NCBI RefSeq assembly: GCF_023273875.1
Contig: NZ_CP096882.1
Span: forward strand, 2,418,001-2,482,000
Direction: 5' to 3'
Origin: Pseudarthrobacter sp. SSS035
Lineage (GTDB): Bacteria; Actinomycetota; Actinomycetes; Actinomycetales; Micrococcaceae
DNA length: 64,000 nucleotides
Shown: positions 44,173 through 52,358 of the stretch, one piece after another
Numbering within the stretch: the stretch's first letter is position 1
Layout of the letters: every line of letters begins with the position of its first letter
Made by a program: the position numbers and the translations under genes
Notes under the pieces: model-generated
Databases searched by the model: none
What the model was told of the DNA's origin: nothing
Seen by the model: the letters and a program-made list of their open reading frames with translations, nothing else

Positions 44173-45417
44173 GTGATCAATTTGGATGATTGGGCGGAGA
44201 TACGCCACCTGTTCTCGACAGGCAAGCACTCGAAGCGGGAGATCGGCAGGATCGTGGGGGTTTCCCGCGGAACGGTGGACCGGGCGCTGGAGTCGGACCG
44301 GGCACCGAAGTATCAGCGGGCATCCGGGGTATCGAGTTTTGATGCGTTTGCTCCCAGGGTGCGGGAGCTTTTGGTGAAGACGCCGACGATGCCGGCCGCG
44401 ACGCTGGCGGAGCGGGTGGGCTGGTCAGGTTCCGCGTCGTTGTTCCGGGCCAAGGTCGCCGCGATCCGGCCGGAATACGCCCCGCCGGACCCGGCCGACC
44501 GTTTGGTCCACGAGCCGGGGTTCCAGGTCCAGTGCGATCTTTGGTTCCCGCACGAGCCGCTGCCGGTCGGTGCGGGCCAGTCCGACACGCCGCCGGTGCT
44601 GGTGATGACCTCGGCGTTCTCGGGATTCATCCAGGCACGGATGCTGCCGTCGCGGACGACGCCGGATCTTTTGGGCGGAATGTGGACGCTGCTGCAGGAC
44701 GCGCAGGCGGTCCCCTCGCGGCTCTTGTGGGACAACGAGTCCGGCATCGGCAGGCGCCGGCCCACGGAGCCCGTGGCCGCGTTCGCAGGCTCCCTGGGGT
44801 TGGAGATCAAGCTGCTTCCGCCGCGGGACCCGGAGTCCAAGGGCATGGTCGAGCGGATGAACAGGTTCTTCCGGCAACGCTTCATGCCGGGCCGGGACTT
44901 CCGCTCACCAGCGGACTTCAACGGCCAGCTGGAGGACTGGCTACCCAAGGCCAATCACCGGTATTCGCGGTCCCGCCACGGCCGCCCGGACGAGCTGATC
45001 GTCCTGGACCGGGAAAGGATGCGGGAACTGCCGCCGGTGAGCCCGGAGTCGGTGTTCCGGAACGCGGTGCGCCTGCCGCGGGATTACTACGTGCGGGTGT
45101 TCTCCAACGACTATTCCGTGGACCCTTCATTCATTGGGCGGATCGTGGATATCGTCGCTGATCTGGACACCGTGTGGGTCACGCACGAGGGTGTCATCAT
45201 TGCCACGCACGTCCGTGCTTGGGCCCGGCATCTTGTAGTGACCGATCCGGTCCATGTGGCCCGCGCTGCGGTGATGCGCCGGGACTTCCGGACCCAAAGA
45301 GTCCACCGCCCCGAACCCGAAGAAGCGGTCCAGGTGCGGGATCTGGCCGCCTACGACGAGATCTTCGGCATCGACCTCGGCCCGCAGCCGGATCTGGTCC
45401 TGGAGGTGGCCTCATGA
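44173..45417 (+). CDS. istA: IstA-type DDE transposase
   Basis: A transposase of about 411-414 residues. N-terminal HTH HSKREIGRIVGVSRGTVDRAL; DDE core residues in QCDLWFP, LLWDNESG and ESKGMVERMN. The listed start is GTG; a TTG three codons later (44182) has a better placed GGAAGGTG ribosome site. The stop overlaps the istB start by four bases. Confidence 0.9.
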   Translation: MINLDDWAEIRHLFSTGKHSKREIGRIVGVSRGTVDRALESDRAPKYQRASGVSSFDAFAPRVRELLVKTPTMPAATLAERVGWSGSASLFRAKVAAIRPEYAPPDPADRLVHEPGFQVQCDLWFPHEPLPVGAGQSDTPPVLVMTSAFSGFIQARMLPSRTTPDLLGGMWTLLQDAQAVPSRLLWDNESGIGRRRPTEPVAAFAGSLGLEIKLLPPRDPESKGMVERMNRFFRQRFMPGRDFRSPADFNGQLEDWLPKANHRYSRSRHGRPDELIVLDRERMRELPPVSPESVFRNAVRLPRDYYVRVFSNDYSVDPSFIGRIVDIVADLDTVWVTHEGVIIATHVRAWARHLVVTDPVHVARAAVMRRDFRTQRVHRPEPEEAVQVRDLAAYDEIFGIDLGPQPDLVLEVAS

Positions 45418-46172
45418 CCGGGACTCCGTCACAGATCGAGTACTACGCCCGGGCCCTGCGCGCACCGCGGATCAGCGATGGGTTCCGCCGGCTCGGGGAC
45501 CAGGCCCGGGACGCCGGCTGGTCCCATGAGGAGTACCTGGCCGCGGTCCTCTCCCGGGAAGTCTCCGAACGTGAAGCTTCGGGAGCGGCGACACGGATCA
45601 AGGCCGCACGGTTCCCGGCCCACAAGGACCTCAAGGAGTTCAACTTCGATCACCAGCCCTCCGCGGACCGGAACCTCATCGCGCACCTGGGCACCGGGGT
45701 GTTCCTCTCCGAAGCCAAAAACGTGGTCCTCCTCGGGCCACCCGGCACCGGCAAAACCCACCTCGCGGTCGGCATCGGCATCAAGGCAGCCAAGGCCGGG
45801 CACCGGGTCCTCTTCGACTCCGCCACTGGCTGGGTCGCCCGGCTCCAGGAGGCCCACTCCCGCGGGAAACTCGCCCAGGAACTGGTCAAACTCCGCCGCT
45901 ACAGTCTCCTGGTGGTCGACGAAGTCGGCTATATCCCGTTCGATCAGGACGCGGCGAACCTGTTCTTCCAGCTCGTCTCGAGCCGCTACGAACACGCGTC
46001 CATGATTCTGACGTCGAACCTCCCGTTCGCCCGCTGGGGCGACGTCTTCGGAGACCTGACCATCGCCTCGGCCATGATCGACCGGATCGTCCACCACGCC
46101 GAGGTCATCAGCCTCAAAGGCAACAGCTACCGGCTCAAGAAACACCAACCCGCCGCCAGTACGGCACAATAG
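45414..46172 (+). CDS. istB: IstB-type ATPase
   Basis: A 252-residue AAA+ protein with Walker A GPPGTGKTH near residue 106 and Walker B LLVVDEVGY near residue 164. The ILTSNLPFARWGDVFGD block is the standard IstB motif. It is the helper of the preceding transposase. Confidence 0.92.
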   Translation: MTGTPSQIEYYARALRAPRISDGFRRLGDQARDAGWSHEEYLAAVLSREVSEREASGAATRIKAARFPAHKDLKEFNFDHQPSADRNLIAHLGTGVFLSEAKNVVLLGPPGTGKTHLAVGIGIKAAKAGHRVLFDSATGWVARLQEAHSRGKLAQELVKLRRYSLLVVDEVGYIPFDQDAANLFFQLVSSRYEHASMILTSNLPFARWGDVFGDLTIASAMIDRIVHHAEVISLKGNSYRLKKHQPAASTAQ

Positions 46173-46798
46173 AACCACAACCCCGTGGCCCCGTTTTCAA
46201 TTGGCACTAATGGCCCTATTTTCGGTTGGCGTTAACAGGGCGGATAACGCTCGACGGCGTGGACGTCACCTCAGTCTCCAAGCGTGAGCTGCCCTCGCGG
46301 CTGGTTGCAGGATACGTGGCTGTTCGGCGGGATCATTCGGGACAACAACGAGTAGCGGCTGGCCTACTGCTACCGAGGAAGAGATCCTGGAGGCGGCGCG
46401 GGCGACGTACGTTGACCGGTCGGTGTACTCCTTGCCGGAGGGTTCGGACACGTTGCTGGAGGATGAAGGGTCCAACGTATCCGCCAGCGGGAGCAGCTGC
46501 TGCTGACAATTGCGCCGGCGTTCCTGGCCCGGCCTTCGGTGCTGATCCTGGAAGAGGCGACTTCTTCAGTGGACACCCGGACCGAGGTGCTAGTGCAGAA
46601 GGCGATGCGGGCCTTGAGGTCCGACCGTACGAGCTTCGTGATCGCGCACCGCCTGTCCACCATCCGTGACGCCGACCTCATCTTGGTGATGGAGGCTGTG
46701 CAGATCGTGGAGCAGGGGACGCATGCTTCGCTGCTGGCCGCGGGCGGGGCGTTTGCGCGGCTGTACGAGGCGCAGTGCGCCGCGCCTGTGGCGGAGGT

Positions 46799-48217
46799 TT
46801 ATAGAGGCGCGCTCGTTGACATCGCAGCATAGGCAGACTGTGCGATCGCCTGGGTAATGCCTTTGTCGACGTCGGGATATTTGAACTGACGCATGGCGTG
46901 AGCGTATGCAGAAGCAAATACTGCGTTCGCGCAGTCCTGTTCCATTGACCACGCTCTGCACTCGCGAATGAATAGTTCAAATGGCGACCCCTCAACGAAA
47001 ATGTCCAAATCCGCCCAGGATTCCCACTTTGCGTTGGCGAACCAGTCTGTTGACCGCGCGGGCCCGGCCTTATGAAATATGATGCTGAGCTCTAACGTAA
47101 CAGGGTCCAGGGGAGCGACATTCAAGCCTAGATCTCCGAAGTCTATGAGAATAGGCCTCCCCTCGGCAGTTACGAGAATGTTCTCGCCATGGAGATCCCC
47201 GTGACAAACACTTGTCTTCATTTCAACGGTGCGGGACTCGTTGCACACTAGGGCACGACCACTGAAGGTCAGCGCTTCCGCCAGCTTCTCATCCGTGATG
47301 CGACGTCTTCGGAGGTCTGCCAAGGACATCAAAGCTGGCTCGCTGGCATGGATCCATGGCCGTGTCGCCTCCTTCAATGCCTTCACGGCTTCAGCAGCCA
47401 CGGCAGGGTTCTGCGTTAGCAGGTGGAATAGTGAAACGCATCCATCGGCGAGGCTAGAGAGAAGCGCTGCTTGACCTCGTAGTCCTGCGGTAATGGGGGA
47501 AAGCGCCGGTGCGAAAAATCCGGTCTGAAGACGGTTAGGGACAAATTCTTCGAAGTTCGTGCGTTCATTTACTGCATCTTGAAAGGCCACAACTTTCATA
47601 AAGATGTTTGCCTTGCCGCCCTGCGGCGACGAAAGTTCCACTCGCCCGAGCGGTGCGCCCGATAAGCCGCCAGCAATAGTATGGATGACAGCATTGGACA
47701 TATTGATTTGGTGTGCATATGTCTTTACGGCGCGCAAGAACATTTCATCGGATGCATCTCCGGCCAAGAGCTCGGAGGAGCTCTCGACTGTTTTCAACGC
47801 TTGGGCGAGTGTACTCACGAGATCTTCAAACTCGTCCATATCGCCTTTCTCAACCAGCTGCACCATCGGGTAATCCTTCAAACCGTAGATTTGTTTCGTA
47901 CCACCGCTCGACAGTTGAGTACGAGTGTTGCGCTTAGTGGCAAAAGCTGTAAGGAAGACGATAGGCGTTCCTGGGCATGAGTCCCGAGCCGCCGCATGGA
48001 CTGCAAGCCCGTGGCGCTCGTCCACGTCGGCGCTTGAGTTGGACGGAGGGATGCGGAGATCGCAAACGATCAGGTCAAACCCTTCACCGTCCATCGCGTC
48101 CAGTGCATCGTCTCGAGACGTGGCAATCTGCACAGATGAGCTCGGGGCAGCTCGTTCGAAAAGTTCTAATGCTTGGCGAGCACCTCTGTCTTCGTCTTCA
48201 ATCAGCAGAATCTTCAT
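46799..48217 (-). CDS. Receiver domain fused to an APH/choline-kinase-like phosphotransferase
   Basis: A 472-residue protein. Residues 1-130 are a complete response-regulator receiver: acidic pocket IEDED (6-10), phospho-acceptor Asp53 in VCDLRIPP, Thr90 in FLTAF, Lys124 in LVEKGD. Residues about 165-470 resemble the aminoglycoside-phosphotransferase kinase fold: Lys208 in FMKVV, HGDLHGEN (339-346), IDFGD with Asp359. All catalytic residues are present, so it may phosphorylate a small molecule under control of the receiver. AGAGGGA precedes the ATG at 48217. It overlaps the histidine kinase gene by 20 bases. Its stop lies exactly at the ABC fragment end, so the C-terminus may have been trimmed. 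Confidence 0.8.
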   Translation of the reverse strand: MKILLIEDEDRGARQALELFERAAPSSSVQIATSRDDALDAMDGEGFDLIVCDLRIPPSNSSADVDERHGLAVHAAARDSCPGTPIVFLTAFATKRNTRTQLSSGGTKQIYGLKDYPMVQLVEKGDMDEFEDLVSTLAQALKTVESSSELLAGDASDEMFLRAVKTYAHQINMSNAVIHTIAGGLSGAPLGRVELSSPQGGKANIFMKVVAFQDAVNERTNFEEFVPNRLQTGFFAPALSPITAGLRGQAALLSSLADGCVSLFHLLTQNPAVAAEAVKALKEATRPWIHASEPALMSLADLRRRRITDEKLAEALTFSGRALVCNESRTVEMKTSVCHGDLHGENILVTAEGRPILIDFGDLGLNVAPLDPVTLELSIIFHKAGPARSTDWFANAKWESWADLDIFVEGSPFELFIRECRAWSMEQDCANAVFASAYAHAMRQFKYPDVDKGITQAIAQSAYAAMSTSAPL

Positions 48218-49130
48218 AAGTTCCCTCTTCTCCAGCTGGTAACGGCCAGCGAATCTCGCACGACGTCCCACCTCGTTTTCGCGGCGTAAGCCGGATCGTG
48301 CCGCCCAGGGAGTGGATTGCACGTTGGGCTATTGTCAGTCCCCATCCGAAGTGTAAGTCTCTGGATTTCTTGCTGACTCCTGGTTCCCAGACGCGTTCGG
48401 TTGCCTCCGGTAGGCCAACGCCCTCGTCTAGAACAGCCACCCAGGCGTGAGTATCATTCACGCCGCAATTGATCACAACTTGATTTTGTGACTCTTCGCT
48501 CGCTTCGACAGCATTGCGGATGGCATTCTGAAGTGCCAATCGCAAAAGTCCTGGGTCACCTTTGGTCGAGACAGGGTCGGCCCGTGAGGCAACGGCCTGT
48601 TTCTTTGTGAAGCCGCCAGCATGGATTTCTTCCAGGACTAAACTTACTAAATCAAATTCAATGTAACGAGGAGCCGCCGCTGCTTCATTTAAGCGGTGAA
48701 TAGTTGTGAGGAAACTTTTAAGGCGTTCAATTCTTTTGAACGCTAGGGAATCCTCAAAAGACGCCCCCAGTGATAATTTAACCGCACTTCTTATATCGCT
48801 CACAAGCGGCCGAATCTCATGCAAGATTACTTGGGTTACGGATTGAATTGCCTCAGCTTTGGCGTCCTCCAACTCCTCGCTGGGGACCGAAATCCATGCC
48901 TCACCGACATCGAGGCCGCCGTTGGCATGCTCCCATTTTGCAATCGCCCGTTCGAGAGCAACTCTTACCCAAGAGTCAGGTTCGCTGTCCCTAATGCGCC
49001 TCAACCGGGACAGAGAGGGCTGGGTATCCGCTTCGGCAAGCATTCGGGCGCCCCTTAGGCGCTCAAGAGACTTTCCTGATAACAGGAGGAAAAACGGATC
49101 AACGACCCCCAACTTCAACGGTCCCTTCAC
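48198..49130 (-). CDS. Soluble sensor histidine kinase
   Basis: A 310-residue kinase without membrane segments. The N-terminal ~70 residues look like HEAT-type helices (LRRIRDSEPDSWVRVALERAI). The H-box is VILHEIRPLV with His104, the N-box ALQNAIRNAVEAS (199-211), G1 LDEGVG (234-239), G2 GWGLTIAQ (262-269). The start is GTG at 49130, inside the ATPase gene (32-base overlap); an ATG at 49043 with AAGGGG upstream is the alternative. Tight overlap with the receiver-kinase gene marks them as a two-component pair. Input is probably cytoplasmic, perhaps from the ATPase. Confidence 0.85.
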   Translation of the reverse strand: MKGPLKLGVVDPFFLLLSGKSLERLRGARMLAEADTQPSLSRLRRIRDSEPDSWVRVALERAIAKWEHANGGLDVGEAWISVPSEELEDAKAEAIQSVTQVILHEIRPLVSDIRSAVKLSLGASFEDSLAFKRIERLKSFLTTIHRLNEAAAAPRYIEFDLVSLVLEEIHAGGFTKKQAVASRADPVSTKGDPGLLRLALQNAIRNAVEASEESQNQVVINCGVNDTHAWVAVLDEGVGLPEATERVWEPGVSKKSRDLHFGWGLTIAQRAIHSLGGTIRLTPRKRGGTSCEIRWPLPAGEEGTYEDSAD

Positions 49131-50964
49131 GGTCGTAGAACGCCGCCCTCGCAGCGAACGCCACTACGCCACCCTCCATGATGCGCGACACAGCTGATAC
49201 AATTTCGCTCTCCGCCAAAGAGCCTTGGTGAGAAACGAACCCCTTCTCACCATCGGAATCCATCACAATTACCCAATCGGCCCCGCCCAAGACTGGAATG
49301 TTCGCGTTATGAGAAGTGAGAATGAACTGATCGCCAACTTCCCGACGGCGTAGGGCTGTCACCAGCGTGGACGCAATGAACGCGTTGTCCAGATGATCCT
49401 CTGGTTGGTCCAGCACCAAGGGGTCTCCATGATGGCCAAGTAGAACCGGCAGGACTGCGGTGCAGCGTTGCCCAATTGAGAGTCGATCGCTCGACTTATA
49501 CTCGAGCCCGTCAAGCAGATCGAGCCCCACGCCGTCGTCTATCACAGCCGTGATCACCTCGGCGGCACCTTGATTCTGCAGGCCAAGGATTATGGCGCCG
49601 GCGCGTTCCGGAGTAATGCCTAGGGCTGTACTGAGCGCGGCTGTGTTCTTGGTTTCCACCCAGCTAACCAGTTCCTGGGGTGAGACCTCCCGAGCAAGCT
49701 TGGGAGCAATCGAGTTGTAGTGGAGGCCGCTGCCTCGCAGTGCAGCGATAATCGCCGCCCTATACTGCTCGATGTTTTCTGACTTAGTCACACGGACTCT
49801 GACCACCGGTGACAGACTTTGATTCAGCTTGTCCGCTATCGCGGTTCTCTCGCTGTGTATTTGCTCCCTGAATTCATCCAGTTCCTCGTAAAGTGAATCT
49901 CGCTCGCGTGTGACAGATCGGAGCCGTTCGAGACGCTCTTCCAGCAAACCCTGGACCGCCTGGAGTTGCCCGCTGCGTTCCTCAAGTTCTGCGACCAAGC
50001 GGGTTGTCTGGCCGATGCCTGCTTGTGCCGACTCCAAAATTTGCCGTATCTTGCGACTTTCTTGATCGACGGTGCCTTTCGATATCGACGTCTGAGCAGA
50101 TGCCTTGGCGATGCCTACGGCGATAGATGAAATTTTTTGTGCAACGGCTTCAAGTAGCGAAGCAATGTCGCTGAGCGCCGGGCGGTACTCAGCTAGTGCA
50201 TCCGCCCCTGCATACTCGGGCCATCGCTGCAGGAGCGAAGGAACGTTGGCCCGTAAGCGGTCCAGATCGAGTGCGAATTTGGCAGACTGCGCGCTGTCTT
50301 GAGCCAACACTGACTCTTGGGCAGCGAGCGATTGACCGGAGGACTGGAGGGACTTGAGTAGGTCCTGCTGCTCTTTCGAAGTTCGCGAAGCCTCGAGCAA
50401 CTGCTGCTGGTGAAGCTTTGCGTCAGTCAATTCGGACGTAACGGCCGAAATGCCCGCAACTTCCTCCCCTAGTGCACGGATGTCTGTTTGCAGGGCAGCG
50501 AGTTCCACGGTAAGACTAGTCAATTTAGCCCGGACATGTTCCATTTTCTGAAAAGTAAATTCCCGATCAGTACGGAACCGGTCTATAAGGTGTAGGCGCC
50601 CGGACGCCTGCGCTCCGACTGCCTCGATCTCGTTCTGGGCGAGGACTGTACAAGCGACATCACTCAATACTCCTGTAGTAGAAGTATGTCCGGAAGCAGA
50701 TCGCGTGATCAGGTAGTTGGCGTCGCCGTCCTTAATGGTCAGTGTCACGGCACCGCCCTCCAAGATGGCAACAGCTTGCTGGTTGCCTCTCAGTCCTGCG
50801 TCTTCTGTGAATGAGCCTGCGCCGAGACAAAACCGAATGAGCTCCACAATTGACGTTTTCCCCGTCCCTCGTGCGCCAATGATCACGTTAAGACCTTCAT
50901 TAAATTTCAAGTTCAAGCCAGAGAGGAAGCCTTCGGTCTCAACTTGTAGCCGTTCAATGTACAC
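49099..50964 (-). CDS. SMC/RecF-like coiled-coil ATPase (TrlF-type ATPase part)
   Basis: A 621-residue ATPase. Walker A is GARGTGKT (30-37). The centre (about 150-430) is rich in coiled-coil heptads. The C-terminal half has an ABC-like block (RLSIGQRCTAVLPVLL), Walker B LVLDQPEDHLDN (about 516-527) and a His switch in ILTSHNANIPVLG. The DQPED/SHNANIPVLG pattern is that of defence-associated ATPases such as TrlF, but no PHP or nuclease domain is attached. The GTG at 50964 follows AAGGAG by six bases; the frame from 51120 adds 52 residues without homology. It is the first gene of the overlapping three-gene operon. Confidence 0.82.
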   Translation of the reverse strand: MYIERLQVETEGFLSGLNLKFNEGLNVIIGARGTGKTSIVELIRFCLGAGSFTEDAGLRGNQQAVAILEGGAVTLTIKDGDANYLITRSASGHTSTTGVLSDVACTVLAQNEIEAVGAQASGRLHLIDRFRTDREFTFQKMEHVRAKLTSLTVELAALQTDIRALGEEVAGISAVTSELTDAKLHQQQLLEASRTSKEQQDLLKSLQSSGQSLAAQESVLAQDSAQSAKFALDLDRLRANVPSLLQRWPEYAGADALAEYRPALSDIASLLEAVAQKISSIAVGIAKASAQTSISKGTVDQESRKIRQILESAQAGIGQTTRLVAELEERSGQLQAVQGLLEERLERLRSVTRERDSLYEELDEFREQIHSERTAIADKLNQSLSPVVRVRVTKSENIEQYRAAIIAALRGSGLHYNSIAPKLAREVSPQELVSWVETKNTAALSTALGITPERAGAIILGLQNQGAAEVITAVIDDGVGLDLLDGLEYKSSDRLSIGQRCTAVLPVLLGHHGDPLVLDQPEDHLDNAFIASTLVTALRRREVGDQFILTSHNANIPVLGGADWVIVMDSDGEKGFVSHQGSLAESEIVSAVSRIMEGGVVAFAARAAFYDREGTVEVGGR

Positions 50965-51128
50965 CGCACGCTCCTTTATATTGTGTGCTGTTTTATCTTG
51001 CCACGGGCGACCGGAGTGTTGGTCGAGAACCACCTGGGATTGATAAACGTACAACTCCCACGGTGTGTTCGTTTCAGATGATCCTGACGACCGTAAATTC
51101 GATTTGCCACAGTTGGACAACCGAATTC

Positions 51129-51884
51129 TTAGTCTGAATACTTGTCGCCTATCTCATCAACGGACGGTCGACGAGGAGGCTCAGGAGAGATCGTGGTTGT
51201 AACCTCCCACTTTTTGCCCGCAGCTTGATCAATGTGCCAGAGTACGACGGCAATCGTGTCGTGATGCGCCGCGGAAAGTGGCATAACCGGCCGCAATTCC
51301 CGAAGGTGAGCGGCAAAGAGCTTCAAATCAATCGTGTGCCAGGCGCCCGGGTGTGTTGCTCCCTCGAACGCTTCCTCTGGGGGCCTTCCCCGGGTATCAA
51401 AGAGCAACCAAAGTACATCGTCAGGGTCGCAAAGACGTATACCATCTTTCTCCGACCACCACTTGCGTGAACGGTAGAGGTCGCTTTGGCACATCCGAAC
51501 TCCCGCCTTGGGAAGATCCCCGAAGTATTCATCAGAGATGGCGGCAGCCACCGGACCGGACAGGGGTGGAAGTGCGAACGCGGTGGACCTTAGTGGCCAA
51601 TTGGTGGCCGCATTAGCCTTCACCTCGACAAACGCCAAGACATCTGCGATCCCGTCTTCATCATCCGGTGCCACCAATGCCAAGTCAGAGCCCGGCGCTC
51701 GGCGGGGCAACCAGGCTTGACTTCCATGACGCTCGACCCGTTCCCGAAACTTCCGAACTCGAGGATCCGCGTCGTCGTTTGGGAGTTGATGATGCAGGGC
51801 TTTCATGGCAGTCTGCACCGGCCCGGCACCGGCAAACAGATCCCACAATGATGCTGTCAGCCCTGCTTCGAGGAGAAAAGTCAT
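51129..51884 (-). CDS. Hypothetical protein with EVK nuclease-like motif
   Basis: A 251-residue protein (a 275-residue version from 51956 is possible). GSDLALVAP with Asp67, Asp81, and VLAFVEVKA with Glu87 and Lys89 suggest a PD-(D/E)XK-type fold. The rest is helical with many Trp residues. It is 164 bases upstream of the ATPase gene on the same strand and may be part of the same island. I do not recognise a family, and the ribosome site is not clear. Confidence 0.5.
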   Translation of the reverse strand: MTFLLEAGLTASLWDLFAGAGPVQTAMKALHHQLPNDDADPRVRKFRERVERHGSQAWLPRRAPGSDLALVAPDDEDGIADVLAFVEVKANAATNWPLRSTAFALPPLSGPVAAAISDEYFGDLPKAGVRMCQSDLYRSRKWWSEKDGIRLCDPDDVLWLLFDTRGRPPEEAFEGATHPGAWHTIDLKLFAAHLRELRPVMPLSAAHHDTIAVVLWHIDQAAGKKWEVTTTISPEPPRRPSVDEIGDKYSD

Positions 51885-52358
51885 ACCGATACATTCGCAC
51901 GAACCCTTGCAACCGGACCTCCCGACACAAGCTGCGTTGAAAGGTTGTCGGCACACGCGTGCCGGACGACCACGTTGAGTGACTGGCGGTTCTTACCTGA
52001 ATGCAAAGGAGGAACGGTTTTGGGTGGGCGTTCTGCGTCTCGGGAGATCCACCACGACGGCTACCGGGTTGCGGGGATTGAGAGCGCCAAAGCCTTTCGT
52101 GCTTGCACGGATGCTGCGACTGGTCCTGTCGAGCTGGAGCACGATTGCCACGTTCGTAGAAGTTCTACGAACGACCCGCCCGCCGACTGATCTCCATACC
52201 ATGCGCTGGAACGCTCGCCACGAGAATCATCCGCGAACCATTTCACGCATGCGCCTCGGTGCGCACGTCGTTTCGGCTCCGGGCAGCAGACGCATGAACC
52301 CATTGCTGGAAGCCGAGTCACGTTGCGCGAGAAGACCAGCAGGTTGATCGCTCCACGT
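51885..52358. other. Intergenic region inside the second island
   Basis: About 470 bases. Short open frames on both strands are not convincing. The promoter for the 251-residue protein should be here. No hairpin or repeat stands out except GTTCGTAGAAGTTCTACGAAC (52153-52173), an inverted repeat with ten-base arms around one central base, which may be an operator or a terminator for the 1320-residue gene. Confidence 0.45.

Larger units (their letters stand above)
44105..46237 (+). mobile_element. IstA/IstB-type insertion sequence with 6-bp target duplication
   Basis: A 2133-base element with terminal inverted repeats beginning TGTTAACGCCAGCCGAAAAT (left) and TGTTAACGCCAACCGAAAAT (right, read inward). 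A second, similar box (GAACGCCAACTGAAAATAGG and its partner) follows on each side. GGGCGG occurs immediately outside both ends (44099-44104, 46238-46243), and one copy restores the exporter sequence. It is shorter than, and unlike, the element at 17772; both carry the two-gene transposase arrangement. Confidence 0.92.
44054..46801 (+). pseudogene. ABC exporter fragment, copy 4, degenerate and split by an IS element
   Basis: The left part 44054-44104 matches the Walker A-following region (TLVNLMMRFYELDAG), and the right part 46238-46801 matches from ITLDGVDVTSVS to the end AAPVAEV. The right part has several indels (deletion after ELPSRL, garbled DNIAYG region, SAGEKQ destroyed). The gene's terminal GAGGTTT is kept, but the stop became TAT, so the frame runs on to 46832. 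This exact end coincides with the stop codon of the receiver-kinase gene on the opposite strand. Confidence 0.9.
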
